Positions 48,566 through 59,960 are shown, numbered from the stretch's first letter. The stretch is DNA of 64,000 bases from Chinchilla lanigera (GCF_000276665.1 NW_004955473.1:7466246-7530245); one strand, 5' to 3'. Notes: generated by a model not told the origin, from the sequence alone. Translations and numbers: made by a program.

Positions 48566-49048
48566 GTAGACTGACAGGAGCACCAAGACCTGAAACCCAG
48601 GAAAACAGCCATGTCCCAGGTGCATGGATGTGTACACATGCCTTTGGAGGGCTGAGTAATCGGCGAGATCAGCAGCTTGGAAGTGTCTCAAGTAGCAGTG
48701 AGGAGCCAGCGATTGGAATCTGGAGAACTTCATCAGCAGAAGTGAAGTCCCAGGCCCCACATCCAGAGGTCAACATCAGCTCCATACCCAACACATTTCT
48801 GGGATCAAACATGGACACTCTCACAGAAATGTAAACATGAGTGTTATTTTATTACTTTCATTTTCCCTTGTTTGTCTGATTGGATATCCCTCTCCTGTCT
48901 GGTTGGAAGTCATCTTGTTTTATTCTGTATTCGGTAGCTATTTTTGTATTTCAGGTTTTTTTTTTTTTCTATTTTCCTCTCCTCTCTTCCTGTCATGACA
49001 TTTTTCCTTCTTTTTTTCTTCTGTTCATTTTTGTTCTCTTTCTCAATT
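48566..49048. other. Unclassified segment next to the 60-bp array
   Basis: G+C-rich to 48830 and then T-rich. Frames of 114 codons (plus, 48490-48834) and 105 codons (minus, 48443-48760) overlap each other and cross the tandem array, so neither looks like a gene. It may be part of the 5' region of the L1 that follows. Confidence 0.4.
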
Positions 49049-49049
49049 A

Positions 49050-50110
49050 AGATCCCCCAAATTCAAAGACCCAATCCAAAAATGGGCATCTGAGATGAAT
49101 ACACAATTCTCAGATGAAGAAATGTAAATGGCAAATAAATACATGAAAAATGTTTAAAATTATTTGTCAGCCAAGAGATGCAATTTAAAACAACACTGAG
49201 GGTTCATCTCACCCCAGTAAGAGTGACTGCCATCAACAAATCAACCAAAAACAAATGCTGGAAGAGCTGTGGGAAAAAAGAACAAAAGGAATACTTTTCC
49301 ACTGCTTTGGGTAATGTAGACTGGTGCAACCACTTTGTAAATCAGTCTGGAGATTTCTCAAGAAATTAGGATTAGAGGCCCCATTTAACACAGCCATTAT
49401 CCTTCTGTGTATTTTCTCAGAAGAATTAGAAACCTCATACCACAGTTATATATGTGCACCCATGTTTATAGCAGCACAATTTGTCATAGCAAAATCTTGG
49501 AAACAACCCAAATGGCTATCAACTGAGGAGTGGATAAGAAAAATGTGGCATTTTTATACAATGGAGTTTTACTCAGCAATAAAGATAAACAATGCTTTTG
49601 TTAGTAAATGAATGCAACTAGAGATCACACTCATAAGTGAAATAAATCAGCCCCACATGTGTAAAGACTGTATTTTCTCCCTTGTGTAAGAACCTGAAAG
49701 AGTAAATAAAACTATAGGTAAATATATATTGTGAAAGGGAAAGAAACTGCTCAATATGAAAGAACAACTGGGATGAAGGAAAGGGGAAAAGAAAGAAAAA
49801 AGGAAAGGAAAAAAATATATATATATATACACACACATTAGCTAAGACCTTTGTACCACCAAATTATATTAGTTTATCAAAAGGAATGTTTAATTTTTAA
49901 TTGTTTGATCAATCTTCCATACCTATATCTGGTAATCTGAGCAACTACTTTAAACATAACAATAAGTAATACCACAACCGTTGTTGATTTCCTATCATTT
50001 TGTTTTGAAATTTGTATCATTTTATAGTTTTTGTGTTGTCTTGCTTTTTTTGTTATTTTGTTTCTGTTCTTTTCTTTAAAATAATAATAAAAAGCAAAAG
50101 TGGTGGAATC
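49050..50110 (+). mobile_element. L1 ORF2 C-terminus and 3'UTR, sense
   Basis: The frame at 49178 gives QFKTTLRVHLTPVR...CWKSCGKK. After a frameshift the frame from 49324 gives SVWRFLKKL, PMFIAAQFVIAKSWKQP, STEEWIRKMWHFYTMEFYSAIK, the canonical end of L1 ORF2. The 3'UTR follows with a (TA)n(CA)n patch at 49814-49839, then tatctggtaatctgagcaac and cctatcattttgttttgaaa, ending in an A-rich segment at about 50095. This copy defines the 3'UTR shared with 23.3, 54.2 and 57.3 kb. Confidence 0.88.
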
Positions 50111-50119
50111 CTGACTTTT

Positions 50120-51265
50120 GCAGAAATATGCATCCATTTAGAATACATTATATTAAGATAGACAAAGAAAGTGAAATAACACATGATCTTGCTCACATAA
50201 GGAATCAGAACAATGATATCTCAAAAAATTATAGTTTAATATGGTGCTTATCAAAGACTTAGTAGAGTGAGGATGAAGGTATTATAAGGAAAGATTGGTT
50301 AATGAGTATAAAATTATAATTAGAGAGAAAACAGTCCTGGGATTCTATTGAACAGTAAAATAATTAAAATTGACAATATTTTATTATATATTTGAGAATA
50401 ACTTAAAAAAGAAAATTGAACATTCTTTCTACAAAGAGATGGCAAATTCTTAAGGTTATGAATAAAATAAATATCCCAATTTCATCATTAGATAATGCAT
50501 AAAATAACAAAGTAGCATGATATCAAACATAAAAACATATAATATTTATGCTAATGAAAAGCAAAATGAAACCTAAAGCAGCAACAAGACTGAATGCTTA
50601 CAACTCAAAAACAGAAGACAAACTGGCCTGTCCAATTATTACCTGGTGAAAGGACACTTCAAAGAAGCTAAACAACTGGCCAACAATTACATGGAAATAT
50701 GCTTCAAATGTTTAGGCATTGAAGAAATGCAAATTATGAAAACATTGCATGATAACAACAAATAAATAAGAATTTTATGTGTTAGTTAAAAAATAAAATA
50801 ATAAAACCTCTCCTCTCACTCAATAGACTAGGCATGAAAAATAAAAACAGTGAAATCCAAAGTAGTTATAAGTGGAGGGAATGTGGAACCCTTGAATGTT
50901 GCTGGTGCGAATATAAGAAGGTATAGCTACTGTGGAAATCATTTTAGTTATTAATTAAAATGTATTCACATATAAGTCAGTATGAGTATATCTAAGATAA
51001 TGTAGATAGAGCTATGACAGCAAAAGCATTAGCAATGAAAAGAATAGATAAATTGGACTTTACCAAATTAGATATAAGCTTAGAGGTCTACAATAACTTC
51101 TTCTAGATACTCACTGCAAGATTTTTAGTTATAACTGCAAAGTACAAAAAAACTAAATACACATCAGCTACAAAAAATATCCATGCAATGGAAAATTATA
51201 AATCTCTAAAAGCCAATTAGCGATTACCTTAAAGATACACCTCAAAAAACATTATGCTAAGTGTG
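50120..51265 (+). mobile_element. Old L1 3' fragments, sense
   Basis: 50120-50480 resembles an L1 ORF2 end and 3'UTR (aataacacatgatcttgctc; gagatggcaaattcttaagg). From about 50560 a second old L1 piece follows ORF2 (ctggtgaaaggacacttcaa; ggcattgaagaaatgcaaat; aatgttgctggtgcgaatat). Strongly decayed. Confidence 0.6.
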
Positions 51266-51267
51266 AC

Positions 51268-51598
51268 TATTAATCCTGATATGTGAAATTCATTTGATTA
51301 GGAAACACCTAGCAAATAGTACAGCATGCCCTAGAGTGTGTCTTTCTTGAAAATGGAGGTGTGGTCTTGTGTACTATAAATAGTCCCTCACAATTCCTCT
51401 CTGGTGCTGTTCCTAGCCTCTGCTTTCCAGCCACTATAGCAGTTTTGTTCTGCCAAACCCTTTTGCCACGATGTTTCCTTTTTGGAAGCAGTTGAATATG
51501 GACTGGACCCTTTTAAACTGTGAGCCAAATTACACCTTTCTTCCTTTATATTTTGAGTGCCAGGTATTGTGTCCAGCAACAAGAAAGCTGGATAATCA
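51268..51598 (+). mobile_element. MaLR-type LTR, 3' part
   Basis: cctctctggtgctgttccta, gccacgatgtttcctttttg, gaatatggactggacccttt, gagccaaattacacctttct, and gtccagcaacaagaaagctg in MaLR order. The left boundary is unclear. Confidence 0.75.
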
Positions 51599-52434
51599 AG
51601 TAAAATAATGGAGGCATACAGTATCACATATTTTATAACCTTATTTTTGTTAGGAATAAGCAAATCTAGAGAGAAAGAAAGCAGACTAGGGGAGATGGAG
51701 AAGAGAGAATTACCAGTTAATGGCACGGAGATGGTGATGGCAATATTCTGGAATCAGAACTGGTGATTGTACAACATTACAAATATACTAAACCCTTTAG
51801 AACATTTCACTTTATGATGATTAAAATTATAAATTCTAGATTTGAAGAATTTCACATCAGTCAAGAAGTAGATTTCCAAAACCATGAGATTATTTTTTAA
51901 AATTTTTTTAACCATGAGACTATTGAGAGTAGAATTATACCCTGAAAAATTATTGTTTTCAAATTCCTAACATGTAAAAAATATATTGAAACCATTTTTA
52001 CATAGAAGAACATCATACAAAGACATAGTAAACATCACATATCTTAATGAGTAATGGATTTTAGCTCTACAAGCAAAATGTGACTTACATATAAGAGAAA
52101 AATATATGAAGTTTTTTTTCTGGGGCTTATGCCTCTATAAGAAGATTAAAAACCTTATTCTGGCCTATAAATATGTCAGTGATGAGCACTCATTGAATTG
52201 TATTTTGCTGGCACTAGAAAGAATGCATCATTTAAGATGACTATTCACAATTTCTCAGAGCTGTTTATTTTGATGATGGCTTTTCAAGAGTGGACAAGTC
52301 TATTACTACAGAATATTTCTTTTTTGAGTGGAATGAAGGCTCTATTGCTCTTAAGTGAGAAAGAGAGGATTTACCTTGTTTCCATCAGAGCAACCCTGCC
52401 TTTTAACAAATGTTTTCTATATAATTAATGAATA
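51599..52434. other. AT-rich interval, unassigned
   Basis: No gene or confident repeat. The 112-codon minus-strand frame at 51388-51726 overlaps the LTR and is not supported. Confidence 0.45.
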
Positions 52435-52805
52435 ATCATTTCTATTTATGGTGTACAATGTACTATTATTTATTTATTTATTTTGGTTTTTCTCTGGTAC
52501 CGGGAATAGAACTCACAACCTTGCGCTTGCCACGCAGAGGCTGTGCCACTGAGCTAAATCTCCAGCCCCCAAAATCCACAGACCTCTTTTATTTTTCAGT
52601 AATGGGAATCGAACTTAGGACCTTGTGCTTTCCACTTGTGCCACTGAGCTAAATCCCCAGGTCCAGTGTACCATTTTGACACAAGTATACACTATAGAAT
52701 CACCAAATCAGTCTATCTAATATTCCCTTCATCTTACATATTTATCATTTGTGGTAAGAATATTTAAAATGCACTCATGTAATAGTTAAGAAATATACAT
52801 TACTA
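52435..52805 (-). mobile_element. Antisense L1 3'UTR, interrupted by an ID pair
   Basis: ttatggtgtacaatgtacta before the SINE pair and gtgtaccattttgacacaag after it are consecutive in the L1 3'UTR. tggtaagaatatttaaaatg and aatatacattactattaact continue it. It matches the 3'UTR type at 12862-13231. Confidence 0.75.
52461..52665 (-). mobile_element. Second head-to-tail ID pair within one TSD
   Basis: Two antisense ID bodies in the same orientation, about 52484-52568 and 52592-52665, joined by about 23 nt (caaaatccacagacctcttt). The second lacks about 10 nt around the AGGCAGGC segment. The pair is flanked by gtgtacaat (52451-52459) and gtgtaccat (52666-52674). Both use the older GTGCCACTGAGCT form. 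Confidence 0.85.
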
Positions 52806-52814
52806 TTAACTTAG

Positions 52815-53165
52815 CTTGCCATGATTGCAGCATTATTCACAAGATCCAAGAAAAGTAAACAATCAAAATGCCAATAAGTGAATGAGTAGATTTAAAAAAT
52901 GTGGTGTACATACACAATGAAATAATATTCTTTAAACAATATAGAAAATCCTGTCAGTTGCAACAAAATGCATGAGACTGGAGATCATTATGTTAAATGA
53001 AATAAGGTGGGCACAACCAGATGAATACTGTGCAATCCACATGTAGGCTCTAAAGCGTCAAACTCTTAGAAGTAGAGAGTAAAACTGGAATACCAGAGGT
53101 TGATGGGAGTCAAGCTGAAAGAGGAAACCGGAGGCATCGATCAAAGGATACAAAGTTTCAGTGGG
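52815..53165 (+). mobile_element. L1 ORF2 end and 3'UTR, sense
   Basis: ttgcagcattattcacaaga, aatgtggtgtacatacacaa, agactggagatcattatgtt, then aactcttagaagtagagagt and taccagaggttgatgggagt follow the L1 3' end. It abuts the antisense L1 3'UTR on its left. Confidence 0.75.
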
Positions 53166-53489
53166 ATGAAAGAAATCAATTCTTGTGGTCTATTTTACTA
53201 TGGTGGACTCTGGCTATATCTATTTTGTAAATTGGAATTATCCAAAGACTTTTAATTGATAACAGGACATGGTAGCTGAACATAGTTTCCAAGCTACTTT
53301 TCCAAAGAGATTTAAAATTTCTTCCATCTTTGCTGCTTGGTGTTATTATTATGACCCTTAACTCTATCATTTGACTTCTATGAGGTGTTTGTGGTTAGAA
53401 AATTAAGTGCCGACCTTGTAAGAATTTTTATTTAGCCATCGTTTATAGTTCATACGATGGGCTCCATGCTGCTGTCACAGCACTGCAGT
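53166..53489. other. Unassigned
   Basis: No recognisable feature. Confidence 0.45.
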
Positions 53490-53605
53490 AATTATTACCT
53501 TAAATGTGCATAGCAGCACTATGAATTAGGTACTATTTTCACCCCAATATCATGGAAATGTGAGGAAAGAGTGATTAAGAAATTTTCCAGAAGCAACAGT
53601 AAGTG
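53490..53605 (-). mobile_element. MIR SINE relic
   Basis: gcatagcagcactatgaatt, aggtactattttcacccc and gaaatgtgaggaaagagtga follow the antisense MIR core. Confidence 0.65.
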
Positions 53606-54118
53606 AAATAGTTCTTGAACTTCATTAATGTCTTACTTCATAATTTGATGATATCAACTTTCCATATTAATGAAATTACCTTTTTGTATTAATGAAGTTT
53701 TACAAGTACAAGTTATTTTTATAAGGCTTTAAACTATCAGATAAAAATGATCTGTACATTTTCCCCTTTCTTTTGTGTTATGAGTGAAGTGTTTTTACAT
53801 TGGTGATCAGACTATGAAGATTTCACCTGGAGTACAAGTTACTCTTTCTGAGGTTTTGTTTTCTTACATTTTCTGATGAAAGCAACTATTCTAACACTCA
53901 ACCCAGTGAATGCTTCCTACGTCAACCAATTAGCTGAGTAGGCAATAAGTTAGGGCAGTGGTGTTTCCAAAGTTAAACCTTAATTAAACTTGACAATTAA
54001 CCATGTAGATCCATAGTGCCATTTTTCCAAAAATTAAACAATTTTGTTTCTGACAAATGCATCCTGCTGATATTTCTCTCAAGCATATGATTTTACCACT
54101 GTAAGTTTGGACGATCTT
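53606..54118. other. AT-rich interval, unassigned
   Basis: No recognisable feature. Confidence 0.45.
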
Positions 54119-54275
54119 TTTTATTATTCTTTTTTTATTTTAAAGAGAAAAAAATAAAAATGGGACCGAATTTTAAAACAAGATGATAGGAAATTATCAA
54201 AAGTTATTATATTGCATATTGTTATCTTTAAAGTAATTGCTCAGATTACCAGATACAGGCATGCATTTGTTCTTC
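54119..54275 (-). mobile_element. Antisense L1 3'UTR fragment
   Basis: ttaaaacaagatgataggaa and cagattaccagatacaggca are near-identical to 23280-23370 and are the complement of the 3'UTR at 49920-50020 and 57240-57330. T-rich at 54119, as expected of an A tail on the minus strand. 5'-truncated copy. Confidence 0.75.
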
Positions 54276-54671
54276 CTCTCCTCTACTTTCTAATATGTAT
54301 GTCTATACAACTCATGATCATGTATATATGAACATAAAGAAAATTGTTTCACTAGTCACATAGTGATACAAAATATGACTACACAATATTTTTTCTAGTA
54401 ATATGTTTAGTACTGATGAATTCGATGACATAAGCCTGCAGGTAAGGCAGGTTCTATTCCACTTAGATTCAGAAATAAGGCATAGAATCCAGCGACATTT
54501 TTTGATGTTATTGTGATACCTAAATAATTTCCAGAGTTGACAATTTGAAAAATTAATTTTAATATACCTGGCTGTAAAGACAAGGGAAGTCTCTTCAATT
54601 TTTGTACATATTTCTATCATTAATTACCTGAAAATTTGTATGCATTTGACAAAGGCGTCTAATTACACTGC
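54276..54671. other. Unassigned
   Basis: No gene. The 100-codon minus-strand frame at 54318-54620 has no recognised similarity. Confidence 0.4.
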
Positions 54672-55125
54672 TGTTACAGTTCAGATACAAATGTCCCCCA
54701 AAAGTCTCCTGCCCAGAGGTGGGGCTTTTGGGAGATAACTGTGCCATGAAATGCTATATTCATCCCTGGACTTGACCACTGAGGAGTTCATAACTGACTG
54801 TACTTTCTGAGGTGGGGTTTGCTTGGAAGAGGCTAGTTATTAGCGGTGACTTCAAGGGAAATGATTATTTTCCTCTTCTTCCTTTTCCTCTTTCACTTTC
54901 ACTTCCTTCATCTCTTCCTTCTTGTCTTCCCTCCACCTCACTCCTTTTCTTTGCTGGCTACTCTGATACATACAGCTTCTCTCCACCATGCACTCTCAGA
55001 ATGGCATTTCTGCCTTGAAGCCTGTCAATGACAGGCAGAACTAATGAAACTGGAGCCAACAATAAACTTCTTGAAGTGGCAGGTGTCATGTATTTTGTCC
55101 CAGTGACGGAAAAGTGACTAATACA
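54672..55125 (+). mobile_element. MaLR (MLT1-like) solo LTR, complete
   Basis: Starts TGTTACAGTTCAG, has atgtcccccaaaagtctc, ggtggggcttttgggagata, a C/T-rich middle, gccaacaataaacttcttga, and ends ccagtgacggaaaagtgac and TAATACA. This is the full MaLR layout. A clean TSD is not visible. Non-coding. Confidence 0.85.
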
Positions 55126-55302
55126 GCTACTGAAAAATATTTCATGGTATAAATGTTCTATATTCCTTCAGTATGATTCACATAACTTAAGGCTACTAAG
55201 AAAGAGATTCTGAAAATATTTCTAGTTTTGGAAAACAAGACTCATGAACGCAAGTAGAAAGAAGTAAACGTCTTTTCTCTGAAGTTTAGAAAACTAAGGA
55301 GT

Positions 55303-55380
55303 GGGGCTGGGGATTTAGCTCAGCGGCAAAGCGCCTGCCTGGCAAGCGCAAGGTCATGAGTTCTGTTCCCGGTACCGGAG

Positions 55381-55415
<35 letters not shown>

Positions 55416-55416
55416 C
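55303..55416 (+). mobile_element. ID-type SINE, long A tail, 15-bp TSD
   Basis: Consensus-like three-A body; ggtcatgagttctgttccc carries two changes. The tail is about 34 A, which with the intact body suggests a recent insertion. Duplication agaaaact(a/t)aggagt at 55288-55302 and 55417-55431. Confidence 0.96.
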
Positions 55417-55431
55417 AGAAAACTTAGGAGT

Positions 55432-55965
55432 AACAATGTATTTCAAGTCCAGGAAGATTTGTTACATAGAGAATATTACTCAGCTGTCTTTCATCTGTGC
55501 TGAAGGAGGAAAACCAAAGAAAATGAGTAAATTACAGGTTATGGATTAATTAAAATAAACAGTCGATGAGTAAAGAGAGATGTCAGTGATGTGATGTCAG
55601 TTTCCTTAAGGATGGATAAAGTACTATGACAAAGCGAGACTATTCTCAAAAAAAAAAAAAAAAAACTTCTGAAATATTTTAGAAATATGGACTTTAATAA
55701 AATTCAATAACTTTTAATAACCTGAGCTGCTCTTCTGGTAATCTGGAGAAATTTAAAATCTGTGGCATTCAAGCTTTAAGAGAACCTTCATTTGCAGACT
55801 TAAAAAGTGCTACTGCAGAGAATTCTAGGAAGAAGGTGTGTGTCATTACCTGAAGCTGCTATGTATATGAGACAAAGAAGGAGACAACACATTTTTGCTT
55901 CGTTCCACTTTGAAAATATACAGACCTGTAGGCAATTATTTCAGTGAGACAAAAAACTTTCTACT
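55432..55965. other. Unassigned, with a short B1-like 3' end
   Basis: caaagcgagactattctcaa plus 18 A at 55636-55668 resembles the 3' end of a B1. The rest is unrecognised. Confidence 0.35.
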
Positions 55966-56091
55966 GGGGCTGGGGATTTAGCTCAGCGGCAAAGCGCCTG
56001 CCTGGCAAGCACAAGGTCGTGAGCTCAGTTCCCGGTACCGGAGAAAAAGCAAAAAAAAAAAAAAAAAAAAACAAAAACAAACAAACAAACA
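55966..56091 (+). mobile_element. ID-type SINE with 15-bp TSD
   Basis: Consensus-like three-A body (gagctcagttcccggtaccg at the B-box side). The tail is A20 then (CAAA)n. Perfect duplication aaaaaactttctact at 55951-55965 and 56092-56106. Confidence 0.96.
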
Positions 56092-56106
56092 AAAAAACTT
56101 TCTACT

Positions 56107-57175
56107 ACTTTACAACATATAGACCTATGCAAATGAAAGCAAGAATGACTATTAATGTGTTTTCATCCTTAGTATTTCTCAAATTTTATAAATACTGGCA
56201 TCCTAAAACTCCAAAAATGTAATTAATTCATAATCTCTATAAATATTTAATAGGTTACTATATGTAGTGCATTTTGATTTTAAAATGTCAGATATTTCCT
56301 GTTTTGTATGGATGTGGTCTCTCTGAATATGTGTTAGTGCTGGTAGAATATTCCTCGTTTTAGAAAATAAATACAATTTCTGACTCAATGAAGAAATTAT
56401 GTATCTATTATATTTATTATGGTTGTTAAAATATTAAACCCAGGAGAGTAGAACTTATAGTGGTTTATAAGTGCTACTCCCTACTGTTAAATTAATGTTT
56501 TATAACATCATTATGCAATTTTTTCACTCCCATTGGAGAATTGTCCTCTATTCTCTCCTCTTGAATAAATAGCCTGAAACAATATACTCTGATAACTGTT
56601 TTGGCTGAAAATCATATTTGCACCCTATGGAGAAACATAGTCCAATTTAAATTAGTATTTCCAGTAAATATAGAAAAACACTTTCCAAGACATCATTCAG
56701 GGAAGCTGCAACACCAAATGATGTATTTTCCAAGTAATGCAGAACAATTTGTATTCATGTCATTTTGCCATCCCATTAAACTTTACAGCATATGGCAATT
56801 TCTTCAAAAGTAATGGGACATTGGAAAAGATTCTTCACAGAAAAAGAAATAGTAACTACTTTCCATTGGGTTATTTTTCCTTTGGATTTTGTTTAGATCG
56901 TGAAATACGGTTATTTAACTCTAAAAAAAGAAAAACATCCACTCATATTTTGGATAATATTGTGAATTTGTATGGAATGTCAATACATTTGAATTCAAAA
57001 ATAGAACAAATGCCGAAGCAGAGAAATATTTTACAGATTATTATTGACAATTATAATTCACTGACAATTTTATGAACATTTATCGATGTCCTATTGCATG
57101 CTAGTCACTTGTTCTTACTGGTAGTGTAACCATAGATGGGTTAAATAGGAAACTAATATAGTTATACTACTAATT
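56107..57175. other. AT-rich interval, unassigned
   Basis: No gene or confident repeat. Frames of 70 and 112 codons on the plus strand (56601-57075) are open by chance as far as I can judge. They show no recognised domain. Confidence 0.45.
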
Positions 57176-57177
57176 TC

Positions 57178-57375
57178 TATTAGTTAATTGATGGGAACAG
57201 TTTGTGTTTATATTGTTTGACCTTTCTTTCATGCTTATATTTTGTAATCTGAGCAACTACTTCGAAGATAGCAGTATGCAATATAATAATCATTGTTAAT
57301 TTCCTATTATCTTGTTTTGAAATTCTGTAGCATTGGTTTTTATTATCTTTTCCCTTAAAAAAAGTATAGGAAGGG
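57178..57375 (+). mobile_element. L1 3'UTR fragment, sense
   Basis: ttttgtaatctgagcaacta, aatttcctattatcttgttt and tgaaattctgtagcattggt match the 3'UTR at 49920-50020. 5'-truncated copy ending in an A-rich aaaaaaagtatagg. Confidence 0.75.
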
Positions 57376-57469
57376 ACTTTATCCATATATAGTTTATGCT
57401 ACATGAGGTTAAGAAGTAGGATTGTTAGAGGAAGACACAAAAAGCTAAATAAATTAATAAAAATATAAT

Positions 57470-57730
57470 TGTACATATTTAATGTGTATAAAATGTTTTG
57501 CTATATACAATGCAGTTTTTACTATAGGCAAGCAAGTTAACATACATACCATTTTGTATATTTACCGTTTTTGTGGTAAGAGCACCTAATTTTCCTGAGC
57601 CTTTTTCTATGGTAAGATACAGTATTATTACAATATTCCTCATTTATTTTAGATATGTAGACTTTTTCATTGTACATAGCTGCTACTTATTACGTACACC
57701 ATCACTAACCAGTACACGTTTCTTTTTGTT
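57470..57730 (-). mobile_element. Antisense L1 3'UTR of the old type
   Basis: acatacataccattttgtat and tttgtggtaagagcacctaa match the 3'UTR pattern at 12960-13020 and 52710-52790. Confidence 0.65.
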
Positions 57731-57734
57731 TATG

Positions 57735-57930
57735 TTACAAGAAATTAAAACCAGTGCCTTTACACTGAGCTATGTTTCCAGCAATGATGCCGCCGACGAC
57801 GATGATGATATGACTATGATAATGATTTCCTTTGAGACAAGGGGTCTTAGTAAGGTGTTCAGACTGTGCTTAACATTGCAGTCCTCCTCACTCAGACTCT
57901 CAGAAGGCCAGGGAAACAGGAATGGGCCAC
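57735..57930 (-). mobile_element. B1-ID composite SINE, antisense
   Basis: Minus-strand order: B1 part 57925-57828 (complement of gagacaaggggtcttagtaa...cagtcctcctcactcagac), then a (GAY)n linker at 57785-57825, then an ID part 57785-57738 (complement of aaaccagtgcctttacactgagctatgt). Same architecture as 36588-36772. Diverged. Confidence 0.6.
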
Positions 57931-58990
57931 TTCACCCAGGTAAAAAATGGTGGTAGTGAAAAATATAATGAGGAAATGAAAATAAAATAACTCCTTTGAA
58001 ACATCTTAGGGTGATGGTAGAAAAGCTTTCTGAGAAGGCAAAGTTACCTGACAATGACACATTTGAATAGAATCATTATGATAAAGTGGAATAAATTTTG
58101 TGATTATGTAGAGTCAGAGAACATTCAGTGGACAAAATAGCAAGGAAAAGCCCCAGAAATAGATTAGTGTACATTGGTGACACTTATAGTAGCAGGAGAA
58201 ACAGACTATGCTGAGAAAACTAGGTATCTGATATGCAAACTTTAATTGAACCACCACATTATATACAAACAACTCCAAATAGAAATACTTACATGTGGGA
58301 ACTCAAAGTACAAAATGTTTAAAAGAAAAAAATAGGAGAAAACCTACATGACATTGGATTTGACAATTTCTTGGTTGTAACATTAAATAGACAGGCAGCA
58401 TAGCAATAAAGACATGGTTTGCACTAAATCAAAATTAAAAAAATGTTGAATACAGTTATATTAGGTAATAACTAACTACCATTTAAGTATTTTTGTTTGT
58501 AATGTAGTAGGCCCCAATAAGAAATACAGAATAAAAAAATATAAATAATTTAATTTATCCAAACTTTATTGAAAAGTGACTAATAGATCTGTACATGGTA
58601 GTAGGTATAAATAGGTAAATAAAGCACTGTTCCCTCTCACTTGGAAAATAAGGTCTAAGGGATAGAAGAGGAAGAGACATTCACAATTCCATGTAAATGA
58701 GAACACTAGAATGCTAAAATAGAAGTAACAACATATACCAACATGGAATTTTTGCAAACACAGAAAATTCAGGTGAAATGGTTGCAAACTTTTCTAAGGT
58801 GCATGCATGTATTTTAATATACATTAAGTTTTTACACAGATGGAATTTTGACAAAATAGTACAGTAGTTTGGGCTAATATAACAGAGATATAGAGGTATT
58901 TAGCAAAAGCGATGTTGCTACAATTTCAATAAACAGATGTAACTAGTTTTGTTCAAATATATTTGATGCAATATTATTGGCTTATTGAAT
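57931..58990. other. AT-rich interval, unassigned
   Basis: Nothing recognised apart from general L1-like composition. Confidence 0.4.
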
Positions 58991-58994
58991 GGTT

Positions 58995-59700
58995 TTGTGG
59001 TAGAGAAACAGATTTAATGCAAGACACACAAATGTATATATATATATATATATATATATAAGAATCTACAAGATGGGCTTACAGTGGTCACCCACAGAGT
59101 CAGGTGTGGAAAAGTACTAAAGGGCTATGTGTGCACTGGAGATCCAAAGGGTATATCCAAAGGGTATATTCAAAGCCTGGACCTCTCTCTGGTGTCCTGT
59201 GCGAGTCGGTATTTGGAGGTGGAAGGATCTGTGCTGAAAGCAAAAGAGTCTGAAAGCCAGGAGAGGACATCCAAGGTGAAGGTGAAGACTGGAGCTCCTC
59301 CACATACTCTTTTGAAGACTCAGTCATCAAATATGTGTTATCTTTTTGATTATGGAGATGGAAGCTGAGTAAATTGAGGCATAGGAATGAGCTGGAACAC
59401 AACATTATAATGTCTGTGGAGAGACGTACCCCATGCCATGCCTGCCACACATGCCACTGCTCTGCTGGAACATTCAGTCCCAGCAACCCTAAACACAGCA
59501 CCAGTAAAGAACTGAAGGAACAGAGTTCAAAACAAGGGAAGACAATTTATTTAAAGGTGGAGGGAAAGAGTCAGAGACAGAGGCATGGTGGACAGCTGCT
59601 CCAGAAAACTAGGGGATATTTGTAAGGAAGTACTCATGGATCTTTGTCTGCAGGTCCGTTTTATTTGGGATCCTTCTCGCATGTATGCTCCTGGAATCTG
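58995..59700 (+). repeat. Old interspersed repeat (10.4 kb type) or LTR
   Basis: gtagagaaacagatttaatg, a (TA)n tract at 59037-59060, then gggcttacagtggtcaccca resembles the left part of the repeat at 10375. The remainder (59100-59700) is G+C-richer and unrecognised, with a 13-bp tandem repeat tccaaagggtata near 59146. A 133-codon minus-strand frame (59100-59501) overlaps plus-strand frames and has no recognised domain. Confidence 0.4.
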
Positions 59701-59711
59701 GTTTATTGAAA

Positions 59712-59960
59712 TTTTGAAATTTACTTTTATTAGTAGTTTTGCAATACCTGATGTTTATACTTCTTGTGTGAAGTGGATGCATGTACACAATACATTCTAA
59801 TTCCTTTTTTCATCTCCGCTCCTTCCTTTTCCCTCCATCTATTGATCTTCCCATTTGAGAAAGAGCTATCTTCCTATTTCCGATCATCTATACATTATTT
59901 TGCTCTTGATTTATAATTTTGAGTTTCTCTTGTTTGAAGAGGATTCTGTAATGTACTGTG
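59712..59960 (-). mobile_element. Antisense L1 3' end
   Basis: acttttattagtagttttgc, cacaatacattctaattcct and a C/T-rich block follow the same order as 46790-46930 and 15590-15720. Confidence 0.6.

Noticed and set aside
48443..48834. Overlapping 105- and 114-codon frames on opposite strands
   Set aside because: They cross the 60-bp tandem units, whose length (a multiple of 3) keeps frames open. No domain recognised.
56601..57075. 70- and 112-codon plus-strand frames
   Set aside because: AT-rich, no similarity recognised, and no promoter or splice context.
59100..59501. 133-codon minus-strand frame overlapping plus-strand frames
   Set aside because: Overlapping frames on both strands in G+C-richer repeat-like sequence, with no recognised motif. 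Chance opening is the simpler reading.
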